DNA from: Metarhizium brunneum
Taxonomy: Eukaryota > Ascomycota > Sordariomycetes > Hypocreales > Clavicipitaceae
DNA: 64,000 nucleotides
Reading direction: 5' to 3'
Assembly: GCF_013426205.1 (NCBI RefSeq)
Contig: NC_089425.1
Location: 2,480,001-2,544,000 of the forward strand
This document shows, one piece after another, positions 46,200 to 57,902 of the stretch. The position numbers and the translations under genes are program-made. How positions within the stretch are numbered: the stretch's first letter is position 1; each line of letters opens with the position of its first letter. Under the pieces are notes generated by a model. The model worked only from the letters and a program-made list of their open reading frames with translations, was not told the DNA's origin and searched no databases.

Positions 46200-47426
46200 T
46201 CAATCAAACGTCATCTTGGTACCCGTATGCTTCACCACCGCGCCCGTCAGTCTGGCAACTTGGATATCAGCAGCCTCTTTGAGTGGCTTAGCCGCCTTCT
46301 CTGGGGCCTCAGTCTTGGCACCCGAGTTATCGCTCGCCGCTTCATCTCTCGACTTGAATCCATTTCGTCCTTGTGAGGGCCTGCCCTTTCGCTCACCCCC
46401 GTTCGCTTGCCTCTGGGCGTCCTTGCCAAAACGCTTCTTGTACCGAGACTGGTCATCTTCGGCCAGCTCCAGCTTGAGTTCTCGACCCAGCATACGGTTC
46501 ACCCACCATTTCCTCGTCTTGAATTGCTTCTGCTGGTCTTGTTTCCTGTCCTCTGCGTCGTCGCCATCGTTGAAGTCGTCCTCCGTCTCAACCGCCTCCT
46601 TCACCTTGACAAATCCTTTGACAGCCCACGCGGCCGCTTCGGGTTGCTTGAACTTGACCCATCCGTAGCCCTTGCATTTGCCCGTGTCTTCAAACGTAGC
46701 CACCTTGACCCAATCAATCTCTCCGCACTTCTCAAAGTTCCGCCACACATCCTCCTCTGTTGTCTTGAAGCTCATGTTTCCCACAAAGATTTTCCGGCTG
46801 GCATTGGGGTCGGCTTCTTCCTTTTGCTCGGCACCGTGCTTGATCTTGCCGTCTGGCCCGGTCTCCACCGCCTCGGGTTCCTTCTCCTTTGCAGGTCGTC
46901 CTTCAAATGACTTGGAATCTTTGATCAGAAGCTTGCGGTGTCCGAGTTCCGTCTCTGATATCGCAATGGCAGCAACCTTGCCAGCAATGTCTGTGAAATC
47001 AACATAGGCAAAGCCCTTGTTGGCGGGCTTTTGGCTCTTATCTCGACCAGGGTCTTTTGACGTAGGAATCTTTATTCTCGTGATTGAATCATCAGTAATG
47101 ACTCCACCGGAGTTGTCCACAAGCCACTGCCTTAACTCTGCCGCTGTGATGGTGAAGGGCAAGTTGCCAACCCAGATGCCGTGTTCTGACCTAGCCTTTT
47201 CCTTCTTGTCACGTTGCTCGCCATCGCCATCTGCCTTTGCTTTTTCGTCGCTGCTGTCATTCTTTGCGGGGAGGGGCTTGCCCTTTTTCAGAGCACGGCG
47301 AGCCCGTTTTGATGGTGGTTCGGGAAGTGTAAGGTCGACCTCGATCTGGTCAATGGCAGACTTGCGCTTGGTGGACGTGACTCCTTCCCCATCCTGGGGG
47401 ATGGCCTCTTCTTTAACACTTTCCAT
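46200..47426 (-). CDS. NOP13: Nucleolar RNA-binding protein Nop13-like (two RRMs)
   Basis: Single exon, 408 aa from ATG 47426. Two RRMs are clear: RRM1 from residue 83 (GIWVGNLPFTITAAELRQWL ... KGFAYVDF) and RRM2 from about residue 220 (RKIFVGNMSFKTTEEDVW ... KGYGWVKF), with typical RNP2 and RNP1 patterns. The N-terminus is Lys-rich with KRARRALKKGK, a nuclear or nucleolar signal. The C-terminus contains RKWWVNRMLGRELKLELAEDDQSRYKKRFG and a basic tail (GGERKGRPSQGRNG). Nop13 and its relative Nop12 bind pre-ribosomal particles during 60S maturation. The gene lies tail-to-head behind the DsbA-like gene on the same strand, 291 bp away. Confidence 0.85.
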   Translation of the reverse strand: MESVKEEAIPQDGEGVTSTKRKSAIDQIEVDLTLPEPPSKRARRALKKGKPLPAKNDSSDEKAKADGDGEQRDKKEKARSEHGIWVGNLPFTITAAELRQWLVDNSGGVITDDSITRIKIPTSKDPGRDKSQKPANKGFAYVDFTDIAGKVAAIAISETELGHRKLLIKDSKSFEGRPAKEKEPEAVETGPDGKIKHGAEQKEEADPNASRKIFVGNMSFKTTEEDVWRNFEKCGEIDWVKVATFEDTGKCKGYGWVKFKQPEAAAWAVKGFVKVKEAVETEDDFNDGDDAEDRKQDQQKQFKTRKWWVNRMLGRELKLELAEDDQSRYKKRFGKDAQRQANGGERKGRPSQGRNGFKSRDEAASDNSGAKTEAPEKAAKPLKEAADIQVARLTGAVVKHTGTKMTFD

Positions 47427-50118
47427 TGGTAAAATCCAGAGTCGCGTAAATACTTGTAATCTGAATAATGCAATAAGACTGCTTTGGCAGATCTCTCGTC
47501 TACAGGTCAATGACAATCTGTAGAATACTCGGTGGCCAGGCAAAACGACAAGCAGCCAGAAATTTTTCCCTTGGTGCAGCAAGGCGATAACGATAAGCTA
47601 CCAGCAGGGGTAGTTGGACCATTGTGGGAGGGGTCCGAGAGTGGGGTCCAAGAGTGGGGTCCTTTTCGCTGCAGTCAGATGAATTCATCAGGCAGAAGTA
47701 GAAGCCCAAAATGAGTTCTCAAGGAAACTACCATGGAACGGATGAAAAGGCATCCTATCGGTTCACGCAAGACACCAAATTCGTGAAGCGAATTACTCGG
47801 AGCGTATCCCTTTGAATGTGCGCAGGTCCAATTGGGGTAGCGGACCAGGGTTCTAGCCAATGATAAATACTAATAAAAAAAGATATATAAACTTACTAGG
47901 AAATTATATAAGAAATCAGGTACCTTATATCTTTTAAGATATAAATAAATATAAAATATTACCAGCTGTTTACCCGTATCAGAAAGTATCTTCAAATATC
48001 ATACCAAAGTGGGTCGAATACATCAATTGGACCTCCGCACATTCAAAGGGATAGAGTAGGGTCAACGTATTCGGACACCAAGGGCGTGCGGCTGATGCGG
48101 GTGTGTCATGTACTCGCCTGAAGCAGCAAGGTTCTCACATCTCGGCGTCATGATTAGGCATAGCTTAGATAACTTCCCGTCAATAGTTATTGTCTCAGCA
48201 GGGAAAGACGATGGTGATGAATGACAACGTCTGCCCGGCATCACCTTGCAGGCTTCAGCTTGCTGCGCCTTCTGATGCTTGGCCTCGTCTCAAGTCTCTG
48301 TAGTATTGAACGGCAGTTTCCACAGGCATAGCACAGAGTTTCATAAAGCAAGGGCAACTTGTGACGGACGCGAGCAGCCGATGGGGTTGCATTGCGGAGA
48401 TGGAGGCTCATCTGGTGTGGTACTACTGTACTCGGTAGCTTGTCTCACATGGATGGGTTGAGAAATTTCTGTGTGCAGCAACGGGAGAAATAACGTGTCG
48501 AGGCCAAGTATCGAAAGTAGCTAGGTTCGCTGGTGGTTTAAGAAGGCGATGCAAGCGGTGTTTCGCAGTAATACTCCAAGCCCGTTCTCGTTTTGCACCA
48601 TGGAAGCAGCTCACCAGCGACGGTTTACCAGATTGACCTTTTTGTCTTTTAATTGCCAGAACCGCTAAGCCTCCGAAGCACTGATGAGTAATAATAATGA
48701 GTACTTAAGTACTTAGAGGAGGCAACCACCAACGTTCGGAGGTATATTGCGACGCGCAGCTTCGGCCTCGGGCTGACCTCCGCGCGAATGCACACACATG
48801 CATCCAAGTACTTATACAGAGAGACCACCCGCATCAGGCCAGGCTTGGCTTCAATGTTCCTTTTTTGTCCGTTTGTGCAAATAATAGATGGCGCTGGGGG
48901 CGAGCATTTTCGGCGCGGCAGGGCGGACCCACGCCAAAGCCGCCAAAGCTTAGCTGCGCGGTCCATCTCGAACCACGAAGTTGCCATCTAAAGTACTACT
49001 ACGAGGCTGAGGTGCTCCGGTCTGGTGCCAGCATTTGAACCAGCCCTAAAGTTGACGCCGGCGATCGCTCTCGGAGGGGCCCAATTAGCGACTGGGGCCA
49101 CCGAAGCCCAGCACTAGTCCAGGCGCCACCAGGGCCCAGGCCATCACGTGCGCAGGCTCAGTGCTGGGCACTTGTGGGTGTTGCAGTGGTTGAGTGCAGT
49201 GGTAGTACAGAGTACTCCATGTCCGCAGTAACATGAACATCAAACAAGTCTGGTTGATAACAAAATTGATTGAGCCACGCCGCCCCCAATCCTTGCATCC
49301 GGTCTTCTTTCTGGTCTGGTGTTTTCAAGCAAGGCATTTGCCATTTGTTTCCTGCTGCCGCATCTCCCCATGACAAAATAGCTCCGGCGTACCGAGTAGT
49401 ATATCCAACCAGCGGCATCCTTCCCTTCCCTTCGCCGTCTCTCCATGTCATCTTCCATCGGCCATCTGCTGTCCGCCTCCCGCAAGCGACGTTGCTCTCT
49501 CGGTCTCTCGCCCTCTCGCCCTCTCTCCCCACTCCCCGTCACAGCAACACAAGGTCCAACACAAGGTCGATCCACTTGCATTTGCACAATCGCACAATTT
49601 AACCCAGTCGACCATTTTGTAAATCCGCCAGTGCCCACTCAACCGCGGTCCTGCCACCCTTACACCCCTTCCACCCCTTCCACCCGTCCCTTGGCTTTCT
49701 TGGGCTGCCACCCAACGTCCCAAGTTTGCCAGCCAGGGCACGCCTACTGGACCACCTGGGCCTCGCCTTAGCTCTGACCGCCTTCTTTCTAGAGTCGGCT
49801 GTGATTTGCAGGCTGCCTGCGTCCAAAGCCGGCTGTTCCATTATTACGACTCCGTTTCCCGTTTCCCGCTTCCCATTTCGCCCTTTCTGCTTCCCCTCCC
49901 ACAGTTGTTGCCTCGCTCAACCTTCACCTACCAAACGCCCCATCGCAACGACTCAACTCTTTGCTCTGCAAAGTATCGCCTCTGCAACGGCAACTGTCAC
50001 TTCGCGTAGTGGACAACGCCTTCCAGGAAATCGTACTGCTGCGACGAACCTTGCTCTGTCGGTTTCATAGTCGCCCTGTTGACGGCTTCGCCTCGGTCAA
50101 ACGGCCTAAAACTTCACC
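47427..50118. other. 2.7-kb intergenic region with a MITE
   Basis: Contains the Nop13 promoter, the TA-flanked 245-bp element at 47807-48051, and the long pyrimidine-rich upstream and leader region of STS1 (about 49300-50118). No gene was supported. Confidence 0.6.
47807..48051. mobile_element. 245-bp MITE with 28-bp terminal inverted repeats and TA duplication
   Basis: The left terminus (47807-47834) begins TCCCTTTGAATGTGCG and the right terminus (48024-48051) is its reverse complement over 28 bp with one mismatch. TA dinucleotides flank both ends (47805-47806 and 48052-48053), the target duplication expected of Tc1/mariner-type transposition. The interior is strongly AT-rich with many TA/TT words, consistent with RIP mutation or an AT-rich MITE body. 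There is no transposase reading frame, so it would be non-autonomous. Confidence 0.82.
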
Positions 50119-51143
50119 ATGAATGTTTTGTTGTCGCCGCAGCCTCCAGTTTTCCCACACCACCACGAAAACCCTCGTTTGTCTCCTCAGCGATCTGGTA
50201 CGTATATATAGCCACCAAGTCTGCGTTGCAATCGTCCGTATTTTTGTGTGTTTGGCCATGGGCCCGCAGCTTTCTCCTTTTTCTTCTGCATCCATCATGG
50301 CTAATCCCCAAAACAGTTTCACCACTACTCGGCATGTCAAATCGAAAGCGAAAGGCCGATGATGATGGGGACGAAACCATGTCGCCATTGAGCTCGCCTG
50401 CCATCTCAGCTCGACCACTTGTACGCCCCTCGAAAAAAGTACGATCCAACGAGCTTATCGGTCGACCCCTTCCCTTGCCTCGACTTCTGGAGACTCTCGA
50501 TGCCAGCCAGCTAAGGATGGTCCTGGAACGGCTCTGTGAACGCCACCCGGATATTGGACAGGAAGTTGTCGTCGGGGCGCCTCGACCGTCCGTTTTGTCT
50601 GCCCTGGACGTTTTGCAGGACTATCACGTCAAGCTGAAGGAAGCCATACCTTACGGCGAATCAAGCCCTGAATATACCTATTATCGAGTCAAGGAACCCT
50701 TAATTGCCCTCATCGATGCTCTATCCGACTTTACACCCCAATATCTCCCACCTATCGAGACACAGCCGACTACTTCATTGCAGTTCCTTGATGGCGCCAC
50801 AAAACTTATCCACGACCTGCCCAACTGGGAGCCCCAGGCTTATCGCCATCACAAGGAAAGTGCATACGATGATATTTCACGGGCCTGGGCTCTGGTCATT
50901 ACTGAGGCTGGTAAACGAGGTGGCGGCCTTAACTTGCACACTGGCGGGTGGGACCAGACGCTGTCTCGTCACAATGAACAGTCAGGAGGGCGTCTCGGCA
51001 CTGCCATGTCCGCCATGGCTAGCAGTGTAGGCTGGATGGGTCCGGGACCTAGCACGCAAGGCAACCCGTCTGAGCAGAATTCTATTCTCAATCGACTCAT
51101 GTCCGGCTCATATGGATCCCCCGTGCGGGTTGGGCCTTGGTAA
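50119..51143 (+). CDS. STS1: Tethering factor for nuclear proteasome Sts1/Cut8
   Basis: Model join(50119..50197, 50317..51143), 301 aa. The first exon gives MNVLLSPQPPVFPHHHENP, the characteristic Sts1 start. The 119-bp intron (GTACGT donor, CTAAT branch, CAG acceptor) restores QRSV|SPLLGMSNRKRKADDD. The body contains LPLPRLLETLDASQLRMVLERLCERHPDIG and the helical bundle PSVLSALDVLQDYHVKLKEAIPYG, followed by a Gly-rich tail. Cut8/Sts1 anchors the 26S proteasome at the nuclear envelope and is itself short-lived; the Lys-rich N-terminal segment (KRKADDD) fits its ubiquitin and nuclear-import function. Starting instead at Met 50334 would lose the conserved N-terminus. Confidence 0.9.
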
Positions 51144-52071
51144 AGCCTCCAATTTTCTACAAATATGAACAAAAAAAAGAAAAAAAAAACCGGCATATTG
51201 TCCCTGGTGACACCATCGCGGACAACAATTTCACGACACATGATGACGACCTTTCTTTTGCATTAAAGGCAGCATAGACTTGGGAGTTGATACTTCATGC
51301 ACACACTGGATGAATCGGCGTTTTTTTGTGAACCTGCGTTACACTTTCCCTTCTGCTATTTTGAGAATAGTAGGAATCTTTGTTGCTGGTTTGCTTGCAT
51401 TTTGGGGCTTCTTCTATTCCTACATTTTCTTCTGTCATCTTGTCCCCGCGAATGTAACGCGGCTCCTCTGTATGCATACATCCTCTACACTATGTAGGTA
51501 GTAAAATCTTGGCGGAGGAAGACGTGAACTATGGGCAACACAAATTATACCCATTATTTTGGTAATACAATAAAACTTGGCGGACCCTGCTTTCGGCATT
51601 ACCAGAACATGTGTCGTCCATTCGCTGTTTAAGCTCCGGGTATATTTGTAGTGACTCGGCCAGGTCAGCCATCTTACGCAACAACGACCTCTCCTAATGT
51701 TGTGAGTTTTTAAACTGCCATCGCTTCCGCACTTTTGCCTCGGCAATCAATAGATATAAATAGCCACCAACTGGCCTGATGATTAGGGTGACGGATCTTA
51801 TCAAGGTGGGGCAATTACGGCCCTTGCCGAGATTACAGGTGCTGACCCATTCATCCTGTTGAGGTTAGCCATCACATCTGTCACGTGCTCACCCGTGCCC
51901 AAGTCAGACGCGCCAAATCTGAGGAACGCGACGCAACTGCACCCCGGATATCGAGGTGGTCAGCGGTGACTATTTGAATGACGGAACACTCCCTGGCGAC
52001 GCTAATCATCGGAATCAATATTCATGAAATCCAGACATCGATGAAACACGGTGCTCTGATCCTGGCTTATC
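51144..52071. other. Intergenic region
   Basis: STS1 3' flank with an A-rich run (51168-51190), then the RAD52 promoter. No other gene was seen. Confidence 0.6.
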
Positions 52072-53681
52072 ATGCCTGCGTGCGTGCATTCCCTCTGGTC
52101 TTCTGTACGGGGCCGTTCACTGACAATTGCAAGCAGCCCAGGCGACCAACATACCTCGTGGGAAAACCCATTTGAGGAGGCTAAACCACGAGTTTCGGGC
52201 TGGACAGCCAAGGAAATTGCTACAATTGCTTCGAAACTTGACAAGCAACTCGGCCCAGAATACATTTCGTCACGGTCCGGACCTGGTGGTTCACGCGTGC
52301 ATTACCTTACAGCTGAGAAAGTAATTGGCTTAGCCAACGAAGTATTTGGATTCAATGGATGGTCATCGTCCATACAGAATATTCAAGTCGACTTTGCCGA
52401 TGAAAACCCTCAAACCCAGCGCGTCAGCATCGGCCTCTCGGTGATCGTTCGGGTTACCCTGCGAGATGGAACATACCACGAAGATATCGGTTACGGCTCA
52501 ATAGAGAATGCCAAGGGAAAGGCAATGGCCTTTGAAAAAGCCAAGAAAGAAGGCACAACAGACGGACTGAAGAGGGCGCTCCGAAGCTTTGGAAATGTTC
52601 TTGGCAACTGCATCTACGATGCAGACTACGTGAAACAGGTCACAAAGGTCAAGGCGCAACCTGTGAAGAAATTTGACCAAGATAATCTCCACAGACATTC
52701 AGACTTCGTCAAGAAGGACGCCTCGATGAGTGGGATACCTGTGACGGCCGGGCCTATCAAGAACACGACTAGGCCAGCTACCGTAAAGGTGGAAGCTACG
52801 GAGTCTTTTGAAGACTTCCTCGGTGGTATGCTTTCCTCAGACGGGTTCGAAGAAATCGAAACTGAATATCAGTAGAACTCGACGAGGCCGACTTCTGTGT
52901 TCCAGGAGAAGGCCACCCGGACGAAATCGTTGTTCACCAGCCGGGCCCCGTGCAGGCACAAGTACAGCATTCAAAGCCGCCATCCAAGGAGCCAGGGCAA
53001 GCACAAGCACAGGGACCAAGCCGTCCAACAACTAGGGCAATATCAGGAGGTTCTGGGAACCGAGCACCGCAAACACCGAATAGTGGTGGAAATGTGCAAT
53101 CTGGTGGCGCCGTTCGAGATTCGCCGCAGATGAACAACATGCCTGCCCCGCCAATGCCTCCTCCAGGGGCCGAGACAGCAATGTTTTTCTCCGCTAGATC
53201 TATCAGCCGCAATACTGATGCCAGGGAACAGGGGCTGGCCAGCTCCCACGCTTTCAATCCTAAAGCTGAAAGTCCTTCAATCAGGAAAACGCCAGGGATT
53301 GACCATACATTGTCAAAACCGGTTTCCAGAAACGGACAACACGTCCCGCCGGCGAACAGCCAGTCTGGTGCACCACCATCTAGCGCTACTGGCTTTACTC
53401 CAGTCCGACCAGGGGGAACGGCAACTAGAGGCAATCTTGTCAACCCATCTCTTGACCAAGCACGAAGGATTGGTGCGCCTGGGGGTCCTGGAAGCCCCCT
53501 AGCAAACAGAGGAAGCTATAAACCACCCACAATGAAGAGACCTTTACCTGGTGAGACAGGCGCGGCAAGAGCTCCCTTGATTGACCTACCAGCCAACACA
53601 ACTGCGCAAGGCAACGGAACGAATGCGGCCGCCACAACGGGAGGTGCCGGTCTCGATGCGAAGAGACAGAAGACAGGCTAG
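52072..53681 (+). CDS. RAD52: DNA repair and recombination protein Rad52
   Basis: Model join(52072..52079, 52137..52825, 52873..53681), 501 aa. Rad52 loads Rad51 and anneals single strands in homologous recombination. The first exon is only ATG CCT GC. The 57-bp intron ends in tandem acceptors (AAG at 52131-52133, CAG at 52134-52136); CAG gives MPAPGDQH and AAG gives MPASPGDQH. The conserved N-terminal annealing domain follows: LDKQLGPEYISSRSGPGG, VHYLTAEKVIGLANEVFGFNGWSS, DVGYGSIEN-like DIGYGSIENAKGKAMAFEKAKKEGTTDGLKRALRSFGN. The second intron (47 bp, GTATGC...CAG) joins EDFLGG-V to ELDEADFCVPGEG. The C-terminal half is Pro/Gly/Ser-rich, as in other fungal Rad52 proteins, and holds the Rad51/RPA interaction region. 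Frame and length are consistent. Confidence 0.93.
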
Positions 53682-53972
53682 TTTTAAACAGGCATAGCAG
53701 CGGCTAGTTCATGATGGTGTTATGGCGTACTTGTTTTGGGCTGGAGCAGGACATGTATGTATTTCTTGAGCGGAAATGACGACTTTTGATAATCATTCTA
53801 TGAACCAGGACAGGACGTACCGGACGCCGGCACCGGTAATGGAAAAAATATTCTTCTCTTTCATAAACTCTCAGCGCCATTGAACACCAGGCTCGTCTAA
53901 ATGTAGGCTGTGAAACGCGTCTATCTAGGTAAAAAAACGGGGGTTGTGTAACGCCATAGCAAATTGTTTGTT

Positions 53973-54840
53973 CTACTGCTGGGTGTCGTCGGCGTACTCG
54001 TACGCATTGGGCGAGAAGTCGAAGCCACCCGCAACATCAGAGCAGTGCTGCACGGAAGCTGCACCGAGGCGAGCTGGCATCGTCTCGCCGTTGACGGGCG
54101 TTGGTGTCCCCATGCTCGACCTGTCTTCCTGCTCGCCGCCCAGTCTCTCGTATTCCGTCCGCAGGGACAAGTACGCCTGCGTGAGCGTCTCTTCGCGCCG
54201 ATGGGCTTCCTGGAGAAGGTGCTCCAGGTCGCGGATGCGCTGCTCCTTGCGCTCCCGGTACGCCCTTTGCGAAGCACGATTCTGCGCCCGGCGCCGCTGT
54301 GTGAGGGATGGGGGTTAGTTCACGGCTTGTCTGAACGAGACTGCTGGTGATGCCTGACGCACGGACTGGACGCTCGGGGGAGCGTTGCGGTATCGATTCT
54401 CCCTTCTCCGTGGAGGCCTGGCCTGCGTGTCTTGGGATAGGTGCGGCACGGATGGCTCGCTGGCCGTGCTGGTTGGGCTGGCGTACACAAATGGCGTGTC
54501 GTTTATGAATTCCGTGTTGTGCTAGCTGGGGTTTAGTTTTTGTGGCTGTCTGGTCGTTGCTCGTGGGTTGCTGGGCTGGGCTCACTGGGAACTCCTGGTG
54601 GAGGGCATCGAGATACGGGTATGCCACGGGGCCGTGTGGTTCCGCCATGCTGGACGCTTGCGATTCGGGAAGCGTCTGCATGGTGCCGAGAAAGTCTAGC
54701 CATGGGATTGGAATTAGTGGCGAGGCGGTTGCTGTGGTTTGGGGCACAAGTTCCGCTGAGGATTGACTTGCGGATTGGTGATCCATGAATGATGTATGGA
54801 CGGTTGTGGCGTTTTTCATCAAGATGTTGAAGCCTGGCAT
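53973..54840 (-). CDS. bZIP transcription factor
   Basis: Model complement(join(53973..54296, 54363..54521, 54586..54840)), 245 aa. The third exon opens directly with the basic region (RRRAQNRASQRAYRERKEQR, residues 139-158), followed by a leucine zipper (IRDLEHLLQEAHRREETLTQAYLSL). The N-x2-A-S-Q-R pattern puts it near the Yap/AP-1-like fungal bZIP group. Introns of 64 bp (GTGAGC...CTAG) and 66 bp (GTGCGT...CACAG) are both phase 0. The first exon is uncertain at its start: ATG 54840, 54819 and 54786 are in frame. The N-terminal half is Pro/Ser/Thr-rich. It lacks the paired Cys-rich domains of Yap1, so oxidative-stress sensing by that mechanism is unlikely. Target genes are unknown. Confidence 0.83.
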
Positions 54841-56022
54841 CTCGCCGCTCTTTACTGGATTACATGCTACGAAACGACTGGAATTACATGAAATTGGGTT
54901 CAAATCTGGACATGGGCAGTACGATGGCCGCGTCGCTTCGCTCTCGGGCTGGTTCCATGTCGCGAACGAAGCGACAGGCGGATGGAGAGGACGACGAGGT
55001 CAATGTCGAGTCGAGGCAGAAACGGAAGCGAGCCAGTCGGCTGGGGCGGATGCCGATGGCGGCTTTGGGCGATGGAGGATGGAATGGGAGGGAGGTGGCA
55101 TAGGGCTGGGTAGATGCGTTGGTTGAACTACTGTACTTTGGGCTTCCAATATTCTGTTGGTTGTTGGGTGCGTTGGACCATGATAACGCATCATTTGATG
55201 GCCTATATATGGCCTGTGGCGCAGTTGGTGCAGGACAGTGCCACGACGGGGGCCGTGTCGTCTGCGTGAATTCATCCGCAGATTCGTGTTTGGAATGGCG
55301 GATGCAGCGCAAAACGCATTGGCGAGGGGCAGCGAAAGCGAGGCGAGGGTGAGGAGGGAGGATTTGGACCAGGCTGATGGTGGCGGTGATGGCGGTGATG
55401 GCGATGATGTGCTATGTGTCGCGGGCTTGTAGTCAATAGACGTCCGAAACTTGAGCAGCGCAAGTGGCTCTTGCCGTATTAAAAAGGTCAATTTGGAAAG
55501 TCAATCAGAAATAGACTCGATTGACGCAAATACAAGGAACCCAAAACACCAGCCCATGCGTATCAAATCAATATGTGTGGCGAGAGTATGTATGTATGTA
55601 TGCATGCGCAGAGAAGGAGTGCCACATTCCAACGGATGTCAATGATATACTCCATATGTTCATCTGTATGAAGCAAGCCTTCTCTGGTCTGGTCTTTTCT
55701 CCGCTCGGCGTGAATAAAGTTAGTCTTTTGCCAAGATTGGACGTTTCGCCTGTCACAACTGGGGCATGATTCCACCAGGCAACCTGGACAACCAATGGCC
55801 CATGGGCAGCCGCCGAGACCAATAATTCAATTTCCCATCATCTCGGTAGTCGGTACGGGCGTTGCGGATCAGTCTGGCAAAAGGCTAATTGTTGTTCGGT
55901 GCTCCGAAACGTCCTCCGTCTGCCAGATAACGGTTCATCCATTCTCCAACCAGCCCCGCAACTCGACGACAGCATCTGGCATCTTCACCTGTGCCATGTA
56001 AAAAGGATATACCAGCCCAATC
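54841..56022. other. Intergenic region between divergent bZIP and AAA genes
   Basis: A 142-codon minus frame (54884-55312) directly upstream of the bZIP gene has no domain and is probably its leader. A small GTAT repeat lies near 55588-55600. No other gene was supported. Confidence 0.5.
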
Positions 56023-57692
56023 ATGGACCCTCAGTCTCATAATACCGCCGGTTCATTCACCGGATGGAGCACATCCAAAGTCGCCGCAAATAACACAACG
56101 AGACAATACTTTGAGCACTTCTCCGGCCAGGCCTCCAGCACCAACACCATCCTCGCTGCCTCTCTCAAGGAACAGTACCCCAATCTCAAACTCTCCATCC
56201 TCAGCCAGGTCGACCTCTTGGGCTTCGCGGCAAACGGCTTCGCCAAATGCACCCCGCTCGCCGATGATGCGAACTCGGGCCTCCCATCATCCGTCACCGT
56301 CAACGCCTACCAACCGGCCCAGCGAAGGGTCCGAGGCAGCAATGGCCTTATTGCCCAGGACATTCGATTCGGCAAGTTCCACTACCAATGGCAAGCTCGC
56401 GACTTTATCCTGTACATCGCCCATGGGCTAGATGGCTCCTCGGGACTCAGCAGCTACACATATACCTATCTCCTGTCCAGCGACGAGTATCATTCCGAGG
56501 CCCTTGTCCTTGCCGCCGGGAAATGGACCAGCTCGCTCCATGAGGAGATTTGGGTCTATGACGGCGGCTACTGGTCCAAGAGTGCCGAACTGTACCAGAG
56601 CGTCATGAAGGCCTCGTGGGATGCCGTCATTTTGGACGCCCAGATGAAGAGGGACCTGATCAACGACCATTTGTCCTTTTTCCAGTCCGAGGGCACCTAT
56701 CGCCGGCTCAAGGTGCCCTGGAAGAGAGGCATCATCTACTACGGGCCCCCGGGCAACGGCAAGACGATTTCCATCAAGGCAATGATGCACACTCTATATG
56801 ACATGAAGCCTGAAGTCCCGACCTTGTATGTGAGGTCCCTGGCCTCGGTGAGCTATTACAACCCCGTTGCCCTCCCCTCGCCCATATCTCTATGGATTGG
56901 CCGTGAGGAAAATAAAGGTTTTGTTTTTGGCTAATTGAGACCAAACCCGCGCAGTTCATGGGCCCAGAGTACGCCATCAAGACCATCTTCTCAAAGGCAC
57001 GACAATTCGCGCCCTGCTACCTCGTCTTCGAAGACCTCGACTCGCTGGTCTCTGACTCGGTAAGGAGCTACTTTCTCAACGAAGTGGACGGGCTCAAGGA
57101 AAACGATGGCATTTTCATGATTGGCAGCACCAACCATCTCGAACGTCTGGACCCAGGCATCTCGGTACGTTGAAACCCACCCTCAAAAAAAAAGGGAAAA
57201 AAAACACATTGGTATGGAATTTAACATGTGCTCCCTGCGGGGGGGAACCAAAAACTACAGAGACGCCCCTCCCGCTTCGATCGTAAATACTTGTTCCCCA
57301 ACCCCAATCTCCGCGAGCGAATAGCCTACTGCCACTTCTGGCAGGCCAAGCTCAAGGACAACAAGGAAATCAACTTCCCCGACAAGTTGTGCGACGCCAT
57401 TGCCGGGATCACGAGCAGGTTCAGCTTTGCCTACATGCAGGAGGCGTTTGTGGCCGCCTTGCTGGCGATTGCGCGGGACGAGAAGCCGGATGGCATCATC
57501 ACGGCAATGGACGTGTTGACGGTTGATGTGGCGCATGACTGGGTGGAAGTCCTGGGTTGTGCAGAGGATGACGAGGACCCCGAGCTGGAGAAGCTGGTGC
57601 TGTGGCGGGAGATGAAGAAGCAGGTCAAGATTCTGAGGGAGGGTCTGAGAGGCGGCGACGGAGAGCTTGATGCCAACTTGGCGTCTGTGTAG
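56023..57692 (+). CDS. Bcs1-type AAA ATPase
   Basis: Model join(56023..56847, 56955..57164, 57261..57692), 488 aa. The AAA domain carries Walker A GPPGNGKT (residues 241-248), Walker B LVFEDLD (298-304), sensor-1 region IFMIGSTNHLERLDPGIS and an arginine-finger segment RRPSRFDRKYLF created by the second splice. Introns (107 and 96 bp) are phase 0 and remove in-frame stops. The N-terminal ~220 residues are the divergent pre-AAA region (YHSEALVLAAGKWTSSLHEEIWVYDGGYW) found in filamentous-fungal relatives of Bcs1. There is no clear membrane segment or mitochondrial presequence, so a true Bcs1 role in complex III assembly is doubtful. The substrate is unknown. Confidence 0.85.
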
Positions 57693-57902
57693 GTTCTGTA
57701 CTGGGATAATTTTGAGACGCACGTCGTGGATGAGAATGGTCTAAACGGTACATTTCTTCTTGTTATACATCTCTCTTGTAAGGGGGTGGTGTTTTTCTAA
57801 ATCTACATCGACTTTTGCAAAATTGGGCCCTCTGGTTTTTTTTTAACTCTGACAAAGACATTGAATGTGCGCTTGCTTGACGTATTTGAGGCCAATTTCT
57901 TA

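Noticed and set aside
54884..55312. 142-codon frame upstream of the bZIP gene
   Set aside because: Ser/Pro-rich without domain and not joined by a clear intron to the bZIP reading frame; probably leader.
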